Part shown: in pieces, positions 36,401-48,400 of the stretch
Layout: each line of letters starts with the position of its first letter
How positions within the stretch are numbered: the stretch's first letter is position 1
The notes under the pieces: model-generated
Told to the model about the DNA's origin: nothing
The model's database searches: none
What the model saw: only the letters and a program-made list of their open reading frames with translations
Assembly (NCBI GenBank): GCA_905221605.1
Contig: CAJNDS010002839.1
Span: 142,501 to 206,500, forward strand
Length of the DNA: 64,000 bases
From: Symbiodinium natans
Lineage: Eukaryota > Sar > Dinophyceae > Suessiales > Symbiodiniaceae
Reading direction: 5' to 3'
Made by a program: the position numbers and the translations under genes

Positions 36401-38070
36401 AGAACACGTCAATGTGTCCAAGGCTCCTCATGAGATCCCGAGCCATCTAAGCCCTCACGACCCGGGGCTGCCCCGGCGTCGCCACCGTCTTCGCTGGGCC
36501 GGACTGGCCGCCGCCACGCACGGCCTGAGCCCCACATTTCGGCAACCTCTCGCATCGATCATATTTGGCAGCACACACATTGATCCGGTACTCCAGGGCT
36601 GCCCACGGGAGTCTGTGAGTGTGGCCTGGGACGCGCACAGAAGCGGCGAAATCCAACAGCTGTCATGTTACAAGCTACCCAAGCTACGCAAGCTACCCAG
36701 TGATGCCGAGGCCTCTGTGCTTGCAGCGTCCGTCTTGCTCTCGAAATCCTTTCGAAGTCCATGAAGCTCTCCTCGCCGATGAGCCCGCAGCAGACCTGTC
36801 CCAAGGACGCAGACTACGGACTGCCTGACTGCTTGTGTACACTGCTTGTACTTGTACTTCTTCATCTGCACAATGCTGGCCTTGTCGCAAACGACTGCGG
36901 GTTGTCTCCGCCTGCCATGGCATGTCACCGGTCTTAGTCCATGGCTGCCCCCTTTGTGCCCATCTTTCGCACCAATCGCGAAAGACTGCGCGGGCCTGCG
37001 GGTCGAGGACCTCCATTTCGCGCAGGAGCCGTCCCAAGTCATCCGCTCGGGCAGAGGCGACTCGCTGCGAAGCCCCTTTCAAGTAGGCCGCTGAGGAGAA
37101 GAACTTCGCCTGGGCCAACTCGAGCTCCTGGGGGGCATATGAGAGAGGGCCCCTTACCAAATGGAGAGAGAGAGAGAGCATGGTCTCAATGTCAAGAATC
37201 CTGCAGAAGCAGCTGCACTCGCCAAGGTTTCATTTCTTTCGAAACGTCTCCTTCGCTTGTAACATCGACATCGCCTGGAACAGTCCATGTAACTTCACAA
37301 CAAGACCTTCTTGCAGCACACTCGACGCTGCACACCGCTGCTGCCTTCTGCATCACCCAGAAAGCTGAACCTTGCAGCACTGTATTGACTTCACAATATT
37401 TCGAGGAACTGCGGATATTCTTCTAAAGGATGTGTCGAGTATTGTCGAGTCCACATGTGAGCACGTCAAGGGGGCATAACACCTCCTTGTGCCGGGCGCT
37501 GAGGACTCGAGACAGTATCATTTCCCACGCATTTTGGGGTCCAGTACCATCCAGAGGAGCACTTAACTGAAGTTGCGACTGCATCGGACTGCTCGAATGC
37601 AGATACTATGAGGCTATGCATTCATTGGCTTCGAAGTGCCCCATCATGGACGACGAGCTCGGGATGCTTCACTTCTGAGCCAGGAGCGTTCGCAAAGACT
37701 CGCTGCGCTCCTGCAAGATTTGTCACGTTAGTACATTTCCTTGCAGGCTTCGCCGTGACTCGTGATATGCATCCATGTGTGCCTTCCCGCGCTTTAGACG
37801 TGCAGTCTCGATGCGCTCGATGAGGTGCTTGAAGCTGCGTTCGTGGGCATCGACCTGACCGATTCAAGACCAGCGCTCTCCCACAACACAGGTGAGCTTG
37901 CAGAAATTTGTAGCAACTTGTAGAGCAAGGTACAAACCGAATCGCACAGATCCTTGCTCTGCCTCTGCAGCAACGTCTCTGCCGGAGGCTTGTAGATGCT
38001 CCAGGTCTGTGGTCTTCGCATGTACTGCATTCACCATGGCAGTCTTCAGCGTCTCCTCCACCAAGCACAA
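33500..38070 (-). CDS. Coiled-coil protein with repeated R-x-G-E-L modules, inside the phosphatase intron
   Basis: At least ten exon-like pieces share one module, a basic residue pair then G-E/K-L and a helical run: about 38060-37950 (VEETLKTAMVNAVHAKTTDL), 37860-37795 (HERSFKHLIERIETARLKR), 37110-36960 (ARADDLGRLLREMEVLDP), 36800-36700 (LLRAHRRGELHGLRKDFE), 35930-35820 (ELRRTGKLQALLEKLRSDQQ), 35740-35640 (AHRTGELHMVAGDLAQEA), 35570-35450 (LLRMKRAGKLEDLAEEI), 35140-34900 (LLEMKRSGELQFLAEEMES and VVNAMRSGELERLVGEM), 34780-34600 (LLRAHRRGELEDLRQER), 34570-34480 (REELDELADEVPSM). A low-complexity Ser/Ala/Gly stretch follows at about 34000-33760. Heptad-like spacing suggests coiled coil. No known family; role unknown. 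Exon edges were not phased. All pieces lie on the same strand within the apparent 8.2 kb intron of the 5-phosphatase. Confidence 0.6.
37162..37178. repeat. Short GA run
   Basis: (GA)n of about eight units. Confidence 0.8.
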
Positions 38071-38090
38071 TGCCGAGCCGCCCGGTGATC

Positions 38091-38091
38091 C

Positions 38092-38143
<52 letters not shown>

Positions 38144-38185
38144 CGATGATGATGATGATGATGATGAGGATGATGATGACGATGT
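38091..38185. repeat. (ATG)n trinucleotide repeat
   Basis: About 30 near-perfect GAT/ATG units with a few ACG and AGG changes. It gives poly-Asp in one plus frame. Confidence 0.97.
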
Positions 38186-38397
38186 TACGGCATATGCGGC
38201 AATAGCATGCTGTCCGGGATCCTCAGAACCCGCCTGCGCTGCCTACAGCAGAGCCGGAGTCCCCAGAACATCACAAGGCTTTAGTGACCAACTCGCAACG
38301 GCGTGGAGGCTTCCCACACTGGCCGTCCTTCAGAGCCGACATGTCTGCATTCGCACGACGTATCTCCTGCAGGCCACAGCCAAGCATGAGATTCCCC

Positions 38398-38751
38398 TCA
38401 CAGCGTGTGTGTCTCTGTGATTGAATTAATCATGGAGCTTCGTGTGGTCTCGGGTGTTTGCTTGGATTTGTTTGGCACCTGTTCGGAAGCGCCGGCAGCC
38501 TTGCCTCGAGTATCTGCCGCTCTTCGCGGTTGACGCTTCGGCGCCGCCATCGCTTGGAGCGTTGCTTCCGAAGGGGGCTTCCTGGCGGGGGCGAGCATCC
38601 AGCTGAATAGTGAATAGTATACTCCGGCCAACAAAACTCGCTGGAGGCAGCAGCGCCAAGGGCCTTCATCGTCGTCATCCGCATCCATCGCCCCCTCTGC
38701 GTGGTCGTCGATTTTCTCGGAGCTCGAAGACCGGCTGAAGATCTGATGCAT
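38398..38751 (-). CDS. Candidate exon with acidic run and hydrophobic helix
   Basis: An open frame with an acidic start (MDADDDDEGPW), a hydrophobic stretch (VLLAGVYYSLFSWMLAP) that could span a membrane, and a basic tail (KRQPRRAADTRGKAAG). It is upstream of the R-x-G-E-L pieces on the same strand and may belong to that gene. No family recognised. Confidence 0.35.
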   Translation of the reverse strand: MHQIFSRSSSSEKIDDHAEGAMDADDDDEGPWRCCLQRVLLAGVYYSLFSWMLAPARKPPSEATLQAMAAPKRQPRRAADTRGKAAGASEQVPNKSKQTPETTRSSMINSITETHTL

Positions 38752-39053
38752 GATCCCTTAGTCCGGCTTCATCTTCAGAAAGCCAGAAAGCCGTACGAAT
38801 GCACAGTGCCATTCACAGTGCCATTCGGGAACTGTCCCCCAAGGGCTCGACTCGGGGCCTCCAAGCCGGGAGGCAGCCAGGGCTCCTAAAGCAATGCGAT
38901 GCAAACCATCAGACACTTGCCATATCTTGCCATCGCTGTGTCAAACTTAGGTGTGTTAAGGCAGCTCGATTTTCGGAATCCTTGGGCTGAACACCAGCAG
39001 TGCCAAGTCCGGGTCCTCCCGCGCCAGGGAGTCGGGGGCCAATCCTGCGCTCA

Positions 39054-40640
39054 TCAAGTTGGGGACATGGCTGTAGCAAGGCAAGTCAGCCAGGGGCGAC
39101 ACCCTTCCCAGGAGCCGACAAAGGCGTCTCCTTCACCAAGCAGCAACCCTGCTCTGAAAGAGGCCCTACTGGGATTTGGGATTGCACAGCCTGGTGGTCG
39201 GCTTCCCACTTGCGCTCGAGCTGCGCGAGCATCATCTCGACCTCGCCCGAGGGGGGGGGAGATCGACGTTGATACTTCTTGTGCTGAAGAAGCGCTGTGC
39301 CTTGCTCGCACACTCGTCCGCCGGAGGCGAAGAGTGGCCCTTGACGAAGTGAGCTATTGATACAAGTAGCAAATGCTCATGCCATGCCGGATGGACGGCG
39401 GCTTGCGTTGAGATCGCCTCTTATTGACTGACACTGTTGGCGGGGGCCTTCCCTGAAACCACGTCCTGAAATCGTCTCACCACTTACAGGCGAGTTAAAA
39501 CCAGGCCAGCTAAAACTGAAACAGCAACCAGCGATCTCACCGAGCAGCTTCGCGCATGTCCCACAGCTTTGCTGCACGATCGAGCGTTCGGCATCGAAGT
39601 AGAGCCTCGAACCTGCACGAACTCTTCGACCAGACGATGAATCGTGCCACTGAGCAAGGCGCCGAACGCATCCCAGTCAGCCTTGCCTTTGGAACAAGGT
39701 CTTCGGCTCTTCGGGAACAAACATCCCATCAAGGACGCCTGCGAGAGGTGGGCTCAAGTCTCCTTACAAGAACTGTCAGCAAATGCCACCGACGCACCAA
39801 AAACATAATAGAAAAAACTTGGACCCTGGCAGCCACCAATGTCTACCCGACGAGGGCGGCCATCGTAGCCGCATCGAAGGAACACAGCCTTCACCTGAGT
39901 GAGTCCCATGGCAACGTGGAAAGAGTACCCCTCCACAAAAACATGCAAAATCGGAAGAGAGTGGCACAAGATGCGCAGATCTTCGTGAAATCTGGGGAGA
40001 TATGACAGCCTGAAGCTTAAGGGATGTAGTGAGAAGTGAGCTTTCAACTCGTCTTTCTTCCCTTAGCCGAGGGCGCCCACTCCAGCCGAAAAGCGCCTCC
40101 CGCTGCCCGCTTGCCGGGTAGCGGCTGCATCGCCTGGTCGTAGAGCAGCGGCGCACCGAAACCTTACGATGCAGCACATTTTCTGCCGAATGCATTCAAT
40201 ACGGCACTCTGCATGCTCTCAGCTCGGGTCACAAAAAAGACTCTCTGAGGTTTCGGACCCCAGCCATCTTGGACTTCAAAGACTTCTAGGAGCTGACCTT
40301 CATCGACCTCGTGATAACCAGGCACGGCCCAAAGGACACCAGCCATGTACAGCACTGGACATGTGTTTGGGGGCCTTTGCCAGGAGCGCCGACAGCTCTT
40401 GCTGGTAATCTCCGCACAGATCTGCCTTGGAACGTGATGCCGCAATGCTGCAGCACCAGATTGAACCAAAGACCGGCAAGGACCAGCAATCAACAACGCA
40501 GCTGCAGGTCAAGTTGCCTGTATTCTTTTGAATTCTGGTCCAGCACATACGAACTGGCGTCCGGACGCAGGAAGAACGAGGTCATCCTCAATGACTCAAT
40601 GGTCTATCGGAGATGTGGGGTTCGATGCCTTGGAAACACC
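39054..40640 (-). CDS. Candidate exon cluster, function unknown
   Basis: Several minus-strand pieces look translated: about 40440-40330 (ADLCGDYQQELSALLAKAPK), 40360-40165 (EVDEGQLLEVFEVQDGWGPK then RVFFVTRAESMQSAVLNAFG), about 39680-39600 (WDAFGALLSGTIHRLVEEFV) and 39260-39140 (GEVEMMLAQLERKWEADHQA). They sit in the 5' part of the apparent phosphatase intron and could be the 5' exons of the coiled-coil gene or another gene. No domain recognised. Confidence 0.35.
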
Positions 40641-40959
40641 TTTTGAAACGAAGGCCTGGAAGCCCAGGCGCGACATCACATTGCGAGTGACTTGCACGCT
40701 CTGGTTGGGTAGAAGCACTTCTTAGCTGCTAAGCACCGAACACCTACAACACTTTACAAGACCTTCTCGCACTTAGCAGAAGGAAGTGTAGGCGCCGCTC
40801 AATGTCCATGTAGAGATCTGCATCTAATGCCCCTACAAGAATGGGTGCTTGCGTCTTCTATGCTTTGAGCCAAGCACGTCAGCTTGAGCTCAAAGCTTGG
40901 CTGGAAGCAGGGACCCGCCAAGACCCATGATTCGCCCTGCTGCACTCCGGAATTTGGGC

Positions 40960-41798
40960 CTGGGTGCCACCCTTGTTGCCAACCAGGTTGGCAAAGCCTG
41001 TCGCAACCTGTGTACTGCAAGGGCAGCGCCACCAAGTAGCACCTTCTTTGTCAACAAAACTGCTTGGGCAGCACCGTGCCTGACAGGTTCGCGCTTCCCA
41101 GCAGTATCTCCACAGGGACCGATGGATGAAGACCATGACGTGAATAGCACCTTGGAAAGGTCAGGTCCAGACGCATCTCGTAGTCGAAGGAAATCCCTTG
41201 TCTGTTCTAAGCATTGCAAGTTGGGCTCACCGCTCATATTGTGCGATCCGATCATTCGAAAGTCCTCACACAGCCATAAATCTCAACACCGATGCCATAA
41301 ATACTGGTAATGGCATGCTGGAAACATCTAGCCAAGTCTGCATCAGCTGCGAGCGCACTTGCTATCCCTACGAGGCACTCCGGGTCCTCACCGAGGTGGC
41401 GGCACATCTGGCTCTCCCACCTCGCCTGGGCCAACCGACACGCACAGGCTGTGATCTGCCACATGGTTTCTGTCAAATACTGTTATATATATATATATAT
41501 GTGTGTGTGTGATATATATATATATATATATATATTTTTTTGTTGTAAGTGTGTAACTGTCTCTATTGCATAGATTCGCAAAGGCCTTGCTGGACCATAT
41601 GAGCGACTTCTCGATTGTTCGCTCGCACTCGCAGGTGCCGACGACATAAATGTGGTGCCTGCAGCAGGTTGAGCGGACTCGGAAGTTCGGAGGCGCGCCT
41701 TGCGCCTCCTTCCTTGCACCGTTCCACGCATCTGACGACTTGTTTACATCCTTCGGCCTTGGGGATGTAGGCACCCACTGGTTCAAGTTCGCTGGAGC
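40960..41798 (-). CDS. Inositol polyphosphate 5-phosphatase, N-terminal half
   Basis: Exons: 41798-41758 (PANLNQWVPTSPR), 41658-41586 (HHIYVVGTCECERTIEKSL), 41425-41359 (RWESQMCRHLGEDPECLVGI), 41150-41095 (IHVMVFIHRSLWRYCWE), 41007-40960 (VATGFANLVGNKGGTQ). These match the first half of the 5-phosphatase catalytic domain: the VVGTxEC motif, the hydrophobic core strand and the GNKGG motif. All four internal junctions agree in phase; donors at 41757, 41585 and 41094 are GC, and 41358 is GT. The last exon ends CAG|GC, and joining it to the exon at 32716 (AG|GTG) gives GNKGGTQVSFRV, with exactly the residue spacing of synaptojanin-type enzymes. Exons before 41798 are uncertain. Confidence 0.9.
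41485..41537. repeat. TA/TG microsatellite in intron
   Basis: TATATA, then TGTGTG, then TATATA, lying in the intron between the 41658 and 41425 exons of the 5-phosphatase. Confidence 0.95.
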
Positions 41799-42579
41799 CT
41801 GGCTCAGCTGCGATTCTGCTGGCACTCTGCCTGTGCGTCATAGCGCGGCCGTTGTTCCCAAAGCTGACCTGCCTTCTTGCCGTGCAAATTCCAGACTCCA
41901 CAGAAGAGGCGGACTGCCTCGTGTCGACTGGAGTCTTCCATGAACGGAGCACGTTCCCGAGCTAACAGCCTGCTTGCTGCCACCGCCGAGCGAGGCTACT
42001 TCGGCCTCATCCAGCATTCCAAACTCCAAAGAATACCCTTTCCAAACCAAAGTCGGGAGAATCCCCCGAATCCCCCGCCTCTTCCCAGCGATGGAAGGCT
42101 GTCTTGCTGCTTGGAGAGGCAGGAGAGGTGGGCTCCTCAAGACGAAACCAGGCTGTCGCAATCCTTCCCGGTGCTTTCCGACTCTGAGCTTGGGGCAGGG
42201 ATCGCCACAGGGCTCTCTCCTTCAAATCAACAAAGACAACGGCACAAATCCCGGTTGCTTCAAGGATGTTTCAAAGCCAGGGGGCCTTCAGACGGCGGGG
42301 AGGCATCTTCCACCTCACTGCCCGGAGAGGCTGCCTCATCGGATCATGGATGGTAGAGACGAGCGCCCACGGAACGTTGCGCTATCACGCTTCGCCTGGC
42401 CGATGGCGCCCGGCGGAAGCTCCTTGACAATCGTGCACCAAACAATGCAAGGCCATGCAGGATATTGTAGCATCATCAGCAAGCAGGGCTCATTGTGCAG
42501 TCCTGCATGGCCTTTCTGTCAGGCGACTGCTGCCGGGGCCTTGAAGCCTCCACGTGCACCTGGGGATCACATCTTGGGA

Positions 42580-43670
42580 TCACATGCGAATTGCGTTGGG
42601 AATCGCCCTTCGCCGAACCTCCCGCGCTTTCTCCCCAGCGTCTTCCAGCTCAGCCTGAGCCCGGGCTCCGCTACAAACACGACCCTTTTGGCACGCCAGT
42701 TTTTGGGACTTTAGTGACTCGGACAGTAGGCACAGTTGGGCGAAAACACCGAGGAGGCCTGGGTTTGCCGATCCGGAGGTGTCTCGTCTGGCTGCGCCTG
42801 GCTTGGATACACGGCTTCTGGTTATCAACAGAAATGAACAACAGTTCTTCCGCTCTCAGACTTCACCTGAACGACGTAGTCATACTGCGGAGGCTGAGTT
42901 TCCCCAGCCGCGGGAGCCGGCGCCTGTGGCAGAGTTCTCCATCCAGGTACACTGATCCTTAGGTCCTTGGCTTCATGTCAGAGCTTTGGCAGCGCTTTCG
43001 CACCTTTCGCGTCTTGTCCCGGACAGACTCCAAGCTGGGAGACCTGAGAAGGCCGAGTCATGCTGAGGTGGACGTATGCTTCAGTCTTGGTAACAGCGAC
43101 GTGGAGCAACTCTGATGTCAGTGAATGTATGTAACCCACATTACGTACGTATAACATACAGCTATGCAACTATACGATTTGTATTTTTACTGGGTCGCGC
43201 GTGCTTTCGCCGAATGGCCTCTGAGATGCATCGTCATGGTCGTGCTCTGTGATCCACCCTGACGGCACCTTCGCTGCACACCAAAGGCACTTCGCTCAAG
43301 CAAGCTGTATGTCCAGCCTCATCATCAACATAGACAGCATGCTCCTCCTGCGAGCCAAACAAAGTGGAACTCGCGTACCACTACACGCGGCCACTTTCAA
43401 GAACCCACTGCAGTAAGTCTGCACGAAGATGTTGGGATCCCAATCACACAGCGAGATACAGCAAGATGAAAACACAGCAGCTCAAGGAGTCCACCTGCGC
43501 GCCCGGCAATGCAGACTTCACCTGCCATCTCTCAACCACACGGGGGCCCCGGGCTTTCGTATGCAACCGCACAACAACGGGATAAACAAATGGGATAACG
43601 TAGACCCACTTCCGTCCCACCTCAGAGCTCTCTATGACAGGCTGAGCCACGGCCGCTGCGGCCATACGCC
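42580..43670 (-). CDS. Candidate exons upstream of the 5-phosphatase
   Basis: Translated-looking minus-strand pieces: about 43660-43490 (VGRKWVYVIPFVYPVVVRLH, then GPRVVERWQVKSALPG), 43350-43230 (SQEEHAVYVDDEAGHTACLS), 43125-42985 (LLHVAVTKTEAYVHLSMTR) and 42665-42585 (AQAELEDAGEKAREVRRRAI). They may form the N-terminal region of the 5-phosphatase or a separate gene. I recognise no domain with confidence. Confidence 0.35.
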
Positions 43671-44589
43671 GGACGCCGGCCTATACCAGGCTCCCCAATT
43701 TTTAACACGTGCTCTTCTGGGCTTGGCAAGTCGCGCATCACGAGATTCCGGCCTCCTCCAAACTACAATCCAGGCTCACATGAGGGCATTCTGGCTAAAC
43801 GTGCTGCACTCTTATCCTTCAGTGTCAATATCTACCGGAACCACAAGTCAACGAGTGTGCTAACATGACTTGAAAAGAAAAAGTGAATCATTTGTTGGTA
43901 CGTCGTGTCTGCACTTCTGCTCAGCTAGTCTCTGGGCTGAGGGGGGGTGGCTTGTGCCTGGTCACCTTCATGGAACCCGGCCGTTTCTCGGCGGCGAAAG
44001 CTACGGACGACGGTGCCCAAGTTTCGTCGGCACTGCAATCCAATCCAGTACTGAATGCAACAGAAGAGATCAAGCAAAAGCGTCATGCGGCGATACTTGT
44101 CGTGAAGCAAGCTTCCACATCATGGTCCACATCTTGCACTTCTGGCAGTGGCTAGCAGCCGGTGCTACAGGGGCTGTCTTCACCCCATGTGGCAGGGTGC
44201 AATGCCTAGGTCCTAGATGACTGCTTGTTGCTTATGGGATCCGTTCATGTACGCTGCACCTTTGCCCTCTACCGTATGGCACGATGCATTCCAATGAATT
44301 GAGCATTGGGCCTGTCGGGGCCAGAACTTTGCATAGGCTCAGATACCGTTCTTCTCCACCACTACGGCCGAAATACCGTACTGAAGCCATCCTCACATGC
44401 CTGCGTCAGAGACTGAGAGGAGCCCTGTCCGCTGCGAATGGTGCAACCACGCCTTCGTGCTGAATCCAGAAGCATGCTGGCACTGTTGGCTTCATTCGAT
44501 GGGATAAGTATGTTTTGGTTACATTTCTTTTTGGGGAGCGGAGGGAGCTGGGGGAAGCGGAGGGAGGGGGGACGGGGGTGTGGAGGGGG
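43671..44589. other. Unassigned
   Basis: No domain or repeat seen. Frames are short on both strands. Confidence 0.4.
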
Positions 44590-45000
44590 TTTGTGAGGGT
44601 CAGCAGCGGATTCTGAAACTGAAAACGCGCAGATTCGGAAACTGGAAAACCTGATTCGTAACTCGAAAAAGCCTGACTCGGAAACCAGCTGATTCAGGAA
44701 ACTGAGCGCGCGGATTCGGAAACCAGCTGATTCAGCACACTGAAGCGCCCGGATTCGGAAACCAGCTGATTCAGGAAACTGGAGCGCACGGACATGAACG
44801 CTCTCATCCCCCTCCAACGCCCCCTCCCACCCCCCCCACCCTCGCAGTTTCCTGAATCGCACGTTTTCAGTTTCCTGAATCCTGCTGAATCCTGGTTTCC
44901 CGCATCACATCGCATAGTTTCCTGAATCCTGATTTCCTGAATCGCGGGGCTGGTTTCCTGAATCCTGGTTTCCCGAATCGCGTCCAGTTCTGAATCGCGC
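44590..45000. repeat. Minisatellite built on GATTCGGAAACCAGCTGATTCAGGAAACTG
   Basis: A 22-30 bp unit containing GATTCGGAAAC and GATTCAGGAAACTG recurs about six times from 44630 to 44790. After a C-rich spacer (44800-44850) the reverse complement motif (GTTTCCTGAATC) recurs about eight times to 45000. The two halves are therefore inverted relative to each other and could fold into a long hairpin. Confidence 0.85.
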
Positions 45001-45052
45001 TAGGACCGTCTGTGATGAATGCCCTCGATTTCTGCACCTTTTTAGGATTCGC

Positions 45053-45292
45053 TCACATCACGCAGTTCAGGTTCCAAGCGAAACACAAGCGACATACAAA
45101 CGAGTTCGCCCTTACCCTGGTGCCCTTGCCGTCGTCGTGACCGTCCTGGCTTACCTTTCTGAAGCACAAGTGTCGTCTGGACCTTCTTCTTGCACAGAAG
45201 GGGGTACAGTAGGCATCATCAGCATCATCAGGGGTGCGTTTGGGCATCAATGAGAATCGCGTCCCAATCCAGGCCCGCGTCTTGAGCATCAA
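45053..45292 (-). CDS. Candidate exon, function unknown
   Basis: Open frame with TRAWIGTRFSLMPKRTPDDA near its start and an Arg/Cys-rich remainder. It is located just 3' of the TM9SF stop. No family recognised. Confidence 0.25.
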   Translation of the reverse strand: MMLKTRAWIGTRFSLMPKRTPDDADDAYCTPFCARRRSRRHLCFRKVSQDGHDDGKGTRVRANSFVCRLCFAWNLNCVM

Positions 45293-45436
45293 CAGTTGAG
45301 CAGCATGGGGTCGAATGCAGGCGATGCGCTCTCTTAAGGTTGGGTCGGTTAAGTGGAGCGTTCAGGGCCAATCCTTAATTCTGTGCAGCACTTAGGCCTG
45401 GCACCGCACATGCTGAAACGCCCACGCCTTCGAGAG

Positions 45437-48400
45437 CTAGTCAATCTTGATTGAGCCATAGATACCCTTGACGAACTGGAACGTGCTCAAGAATCCTCAG
45501 CTGCCCCACATCGAAAGAAATGCTGCCCATCCACGAGTGTGCATACACAGAGCTCTCAGCCCAACACCCACCGCGCCACTCACGAGCGCAAAGATGCTGG
45601 ACATGATGCCCATGTACCTGCAGCGATGCATCTTGTGAGCACAACAAAATAATCCCTACCTTTCGCCGGGCCCTGATGTCGGCAGACGCCGCTTCATGCC
45701 CAAACCGTGTTCACAGAAGAGCCAGTGGTGGAGGGGATGCCCGTGAGCCAAGGCTACAAAAGTCGACCAAGGTGCCCAAAGTACATCAGGATGGAGACCC
45801 AGTGCCGAATCTGTAGGCGTGAGTTGAAGTACCTGGCAGGCTTTCAGTGTGCAGTTAGGACAGTGGCGCATGTGAAATCACCGTGCGAGAGCGTGCATGA
45901 TGGAATAAAGGAAGACGTATAGTCCAGAGCTGCCACTCGCTGCAAAGGCAGTCCACCACCACCGGTAATCCTGTCAGACAGAGCTCGCGCAGGCCCCGAA
46001 TTCGGCAATCGGACTCCTTAAAAATCGGCCTCAGAGGTGAGCTGGAAGTACGTCAGGGCTATGGAAATCTCAGCACACGTCACCATGACGATGAGGAGCA
46101 CCAGGGCCAGAAAGCCGAACAAGTAATAGAACCTTCAACATGGCTCAACATGGCTCAACATGGCGCATCCGAAAACCGAAAAGAAGCCCTTGCAGTAGAC
46201 AAGTCTAGACAAGTGGTACATCACCCTCCGGCTCAGGGGCACACTCATGCAGCCAGATCGAAGACATGATAAAAAAGAGCTCTGTGAACCTTGAGGCCAG
46301 GATACACTGACATTTCCCCTCGCGTGGCAGAGGCGTGCTCTGAGCTGCTGGCACAGCACCGAAGGGAAGGATGCCACCCACAAGCGACGTGGCCAAAGGC
46401 TGCATGTACCACGGCCTTGGGGTTCGGGGGCAACTCGGGGCCTGGGAGATGGGTTCTGGCATTTAGTGTTTGGTGAGTTGCGTATGTTGCTTGTGTTTCC
46501 CTTTTGCCTGTAATTTCTCACCCACAATTCTGATCCCTTTGGCTCTCTCTGAGGCCCAGGCTGTTCTGGTATCGCACGTGGAATCTGCAACGGTGAAGAC
46601 GATTGAAAAAACACACCCCGAAAACACTGTGTTTGTTCCAACAACCACCAGATCATGCTTTGACTGTCAGATGTGCAACATTCTGGGTGCAAGCGCTTGC
46701 AGACTCGCCTGGTTCGTCCGAACTGGCAGCTCTATTCGGTCTCTCTTGAATCCTGGCGCTCCAAGTGCTTCACAAGGCCACAAAAGCCAACCAAACTGCC
46801 TTCCAACAACAGATATTTTGGGCGATGTGCATCTAAAAATCGTCACGCTGTGGCTTGGGCAGCTTGGAGCCTGTGTAGGCGCCGAAGAAAACGAGCGGCA
46901 CGGACACTCCAAACCTTCGGTGCTCTCCAGACTTCAGGGATTCGTGTGGGGTTCTGCTAAAGGATTCGAAGTGCTATGCTCGCTGAGAGGCCACAGCACC
47001 AGGATGGCGAACAAGGTCGTGAAGGCCACAGCACCGGAAGACTGCAGGGGCACTTGGAAGCTCTTCGGTTTTCGGGACAGCTGTCCTGATATTTCACCTT
47101 TCTATGCTTGTCTCTGCTCTGCACTACTTTGCAACGGCAATTTCGAATGGGTTCATCCTCGATCTTCTGGGGCGCTACTCAACCTCAGCCAGTTCATGCC
47201 GCATCAAGCCACGGAGCTCCTGCCTACAGGGCCTACGGTATACGCTGATTCCCCAGTTCATTCCAGACAGCAGCGTTCGCTCACGACTGCTCAAGTTGGG
47301 GGCTACCCCAAACAGACGACAGCGCAGCGCGGAAGATGGGCAGAGAACGCCTTCTCGCCCCAAATGCAGAGATTCAAAACGAAGAAGACGATGAAGAAGA
47401 GGCCTGGTACCAATAACAAGCACAATGGAACTGATTTTGTGGAAAGTGAAAACGCGAGATGGGCACGCCTGGAAACAGAAAAGCCTGCATGAAGGTGGTC
47501 AGCTTCCAGCGACCCTCATCTCCATCGAACACCTGAAGATATTCTGAGAAGCACAGAGAGCTGAGGAGACGCGCATCACAACTGATCTCTCACGCCCTGC
47601 CTTGCACAGGCGCGCCGAGGTGTAGCCACCAAGCACGCCCATCAAGGTGAAGAGCAGCATCATAGACTGAAGCAAGCCTCAAGGGGGCGAACATCCGTCC
47701 CCCCCAAAAGGCTTTTCGAGGCAACAGTCCAAGGCGGCAGCTTCCACGGTGCGCGGGCGAGAGGAAACCCAAGAGTGCAAAGATGATTGTCACCTCTCCA
47801 CTTCTGGCGGGTAGCTTTTTTATTCACACTGAAGAGATCTGCAGCACCTTGAAACTAACACTTGGCTAACACTGAGGGGAGCACGACGGACATACCCAGC
47901 AGCTGCATGCCGGAGCCCGTGACGACACAAAGTAGGGTGGAGTACTGCGGCTTGCGGAAAACGTCCCCATGCACAAGCTTCCAACCTGCCGTCTCAAGAA
48001 GAAATGCTGCAAGAAAAAAAGCGGCACAAGGAAAAGGCCACTAAGGGAGTAGCTGAACCGTAGCAAACAGACACAAGAACACTCCTGGGCGGCTACAGGT
48101 TTGTGCCTGTCTCTTCCTTCGCCTCCTCTTCGGTGGGCACCTTCCAAGCGACAGCTGTGCTAACTCAGAGCTGTCCTGGCTGCAGCCTTAGGGCCTATGC
48201 GGCCTACACACGTGTGCGGAAGCGAGTAGGTCCTACAGCCACGATGCCCAACCTGATTGTATGTCGCGATGTCCCTATGCAGGGTGCGCAGGAGGATCAT
48301 GGCGACCATTCCCGACCTAAGTCAGCGAAAACTTTCGGCTCTTCAAGAAGCGAACCCCTGGCTCCAGATGGCGCCAGCTCAGATGCAGGCAAGAAGAGGA

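Noticed and set aside
38070-38420. Poly-Asp open frame on the plus strand
   Set aside because: Caused by the (ATG)n repeat.
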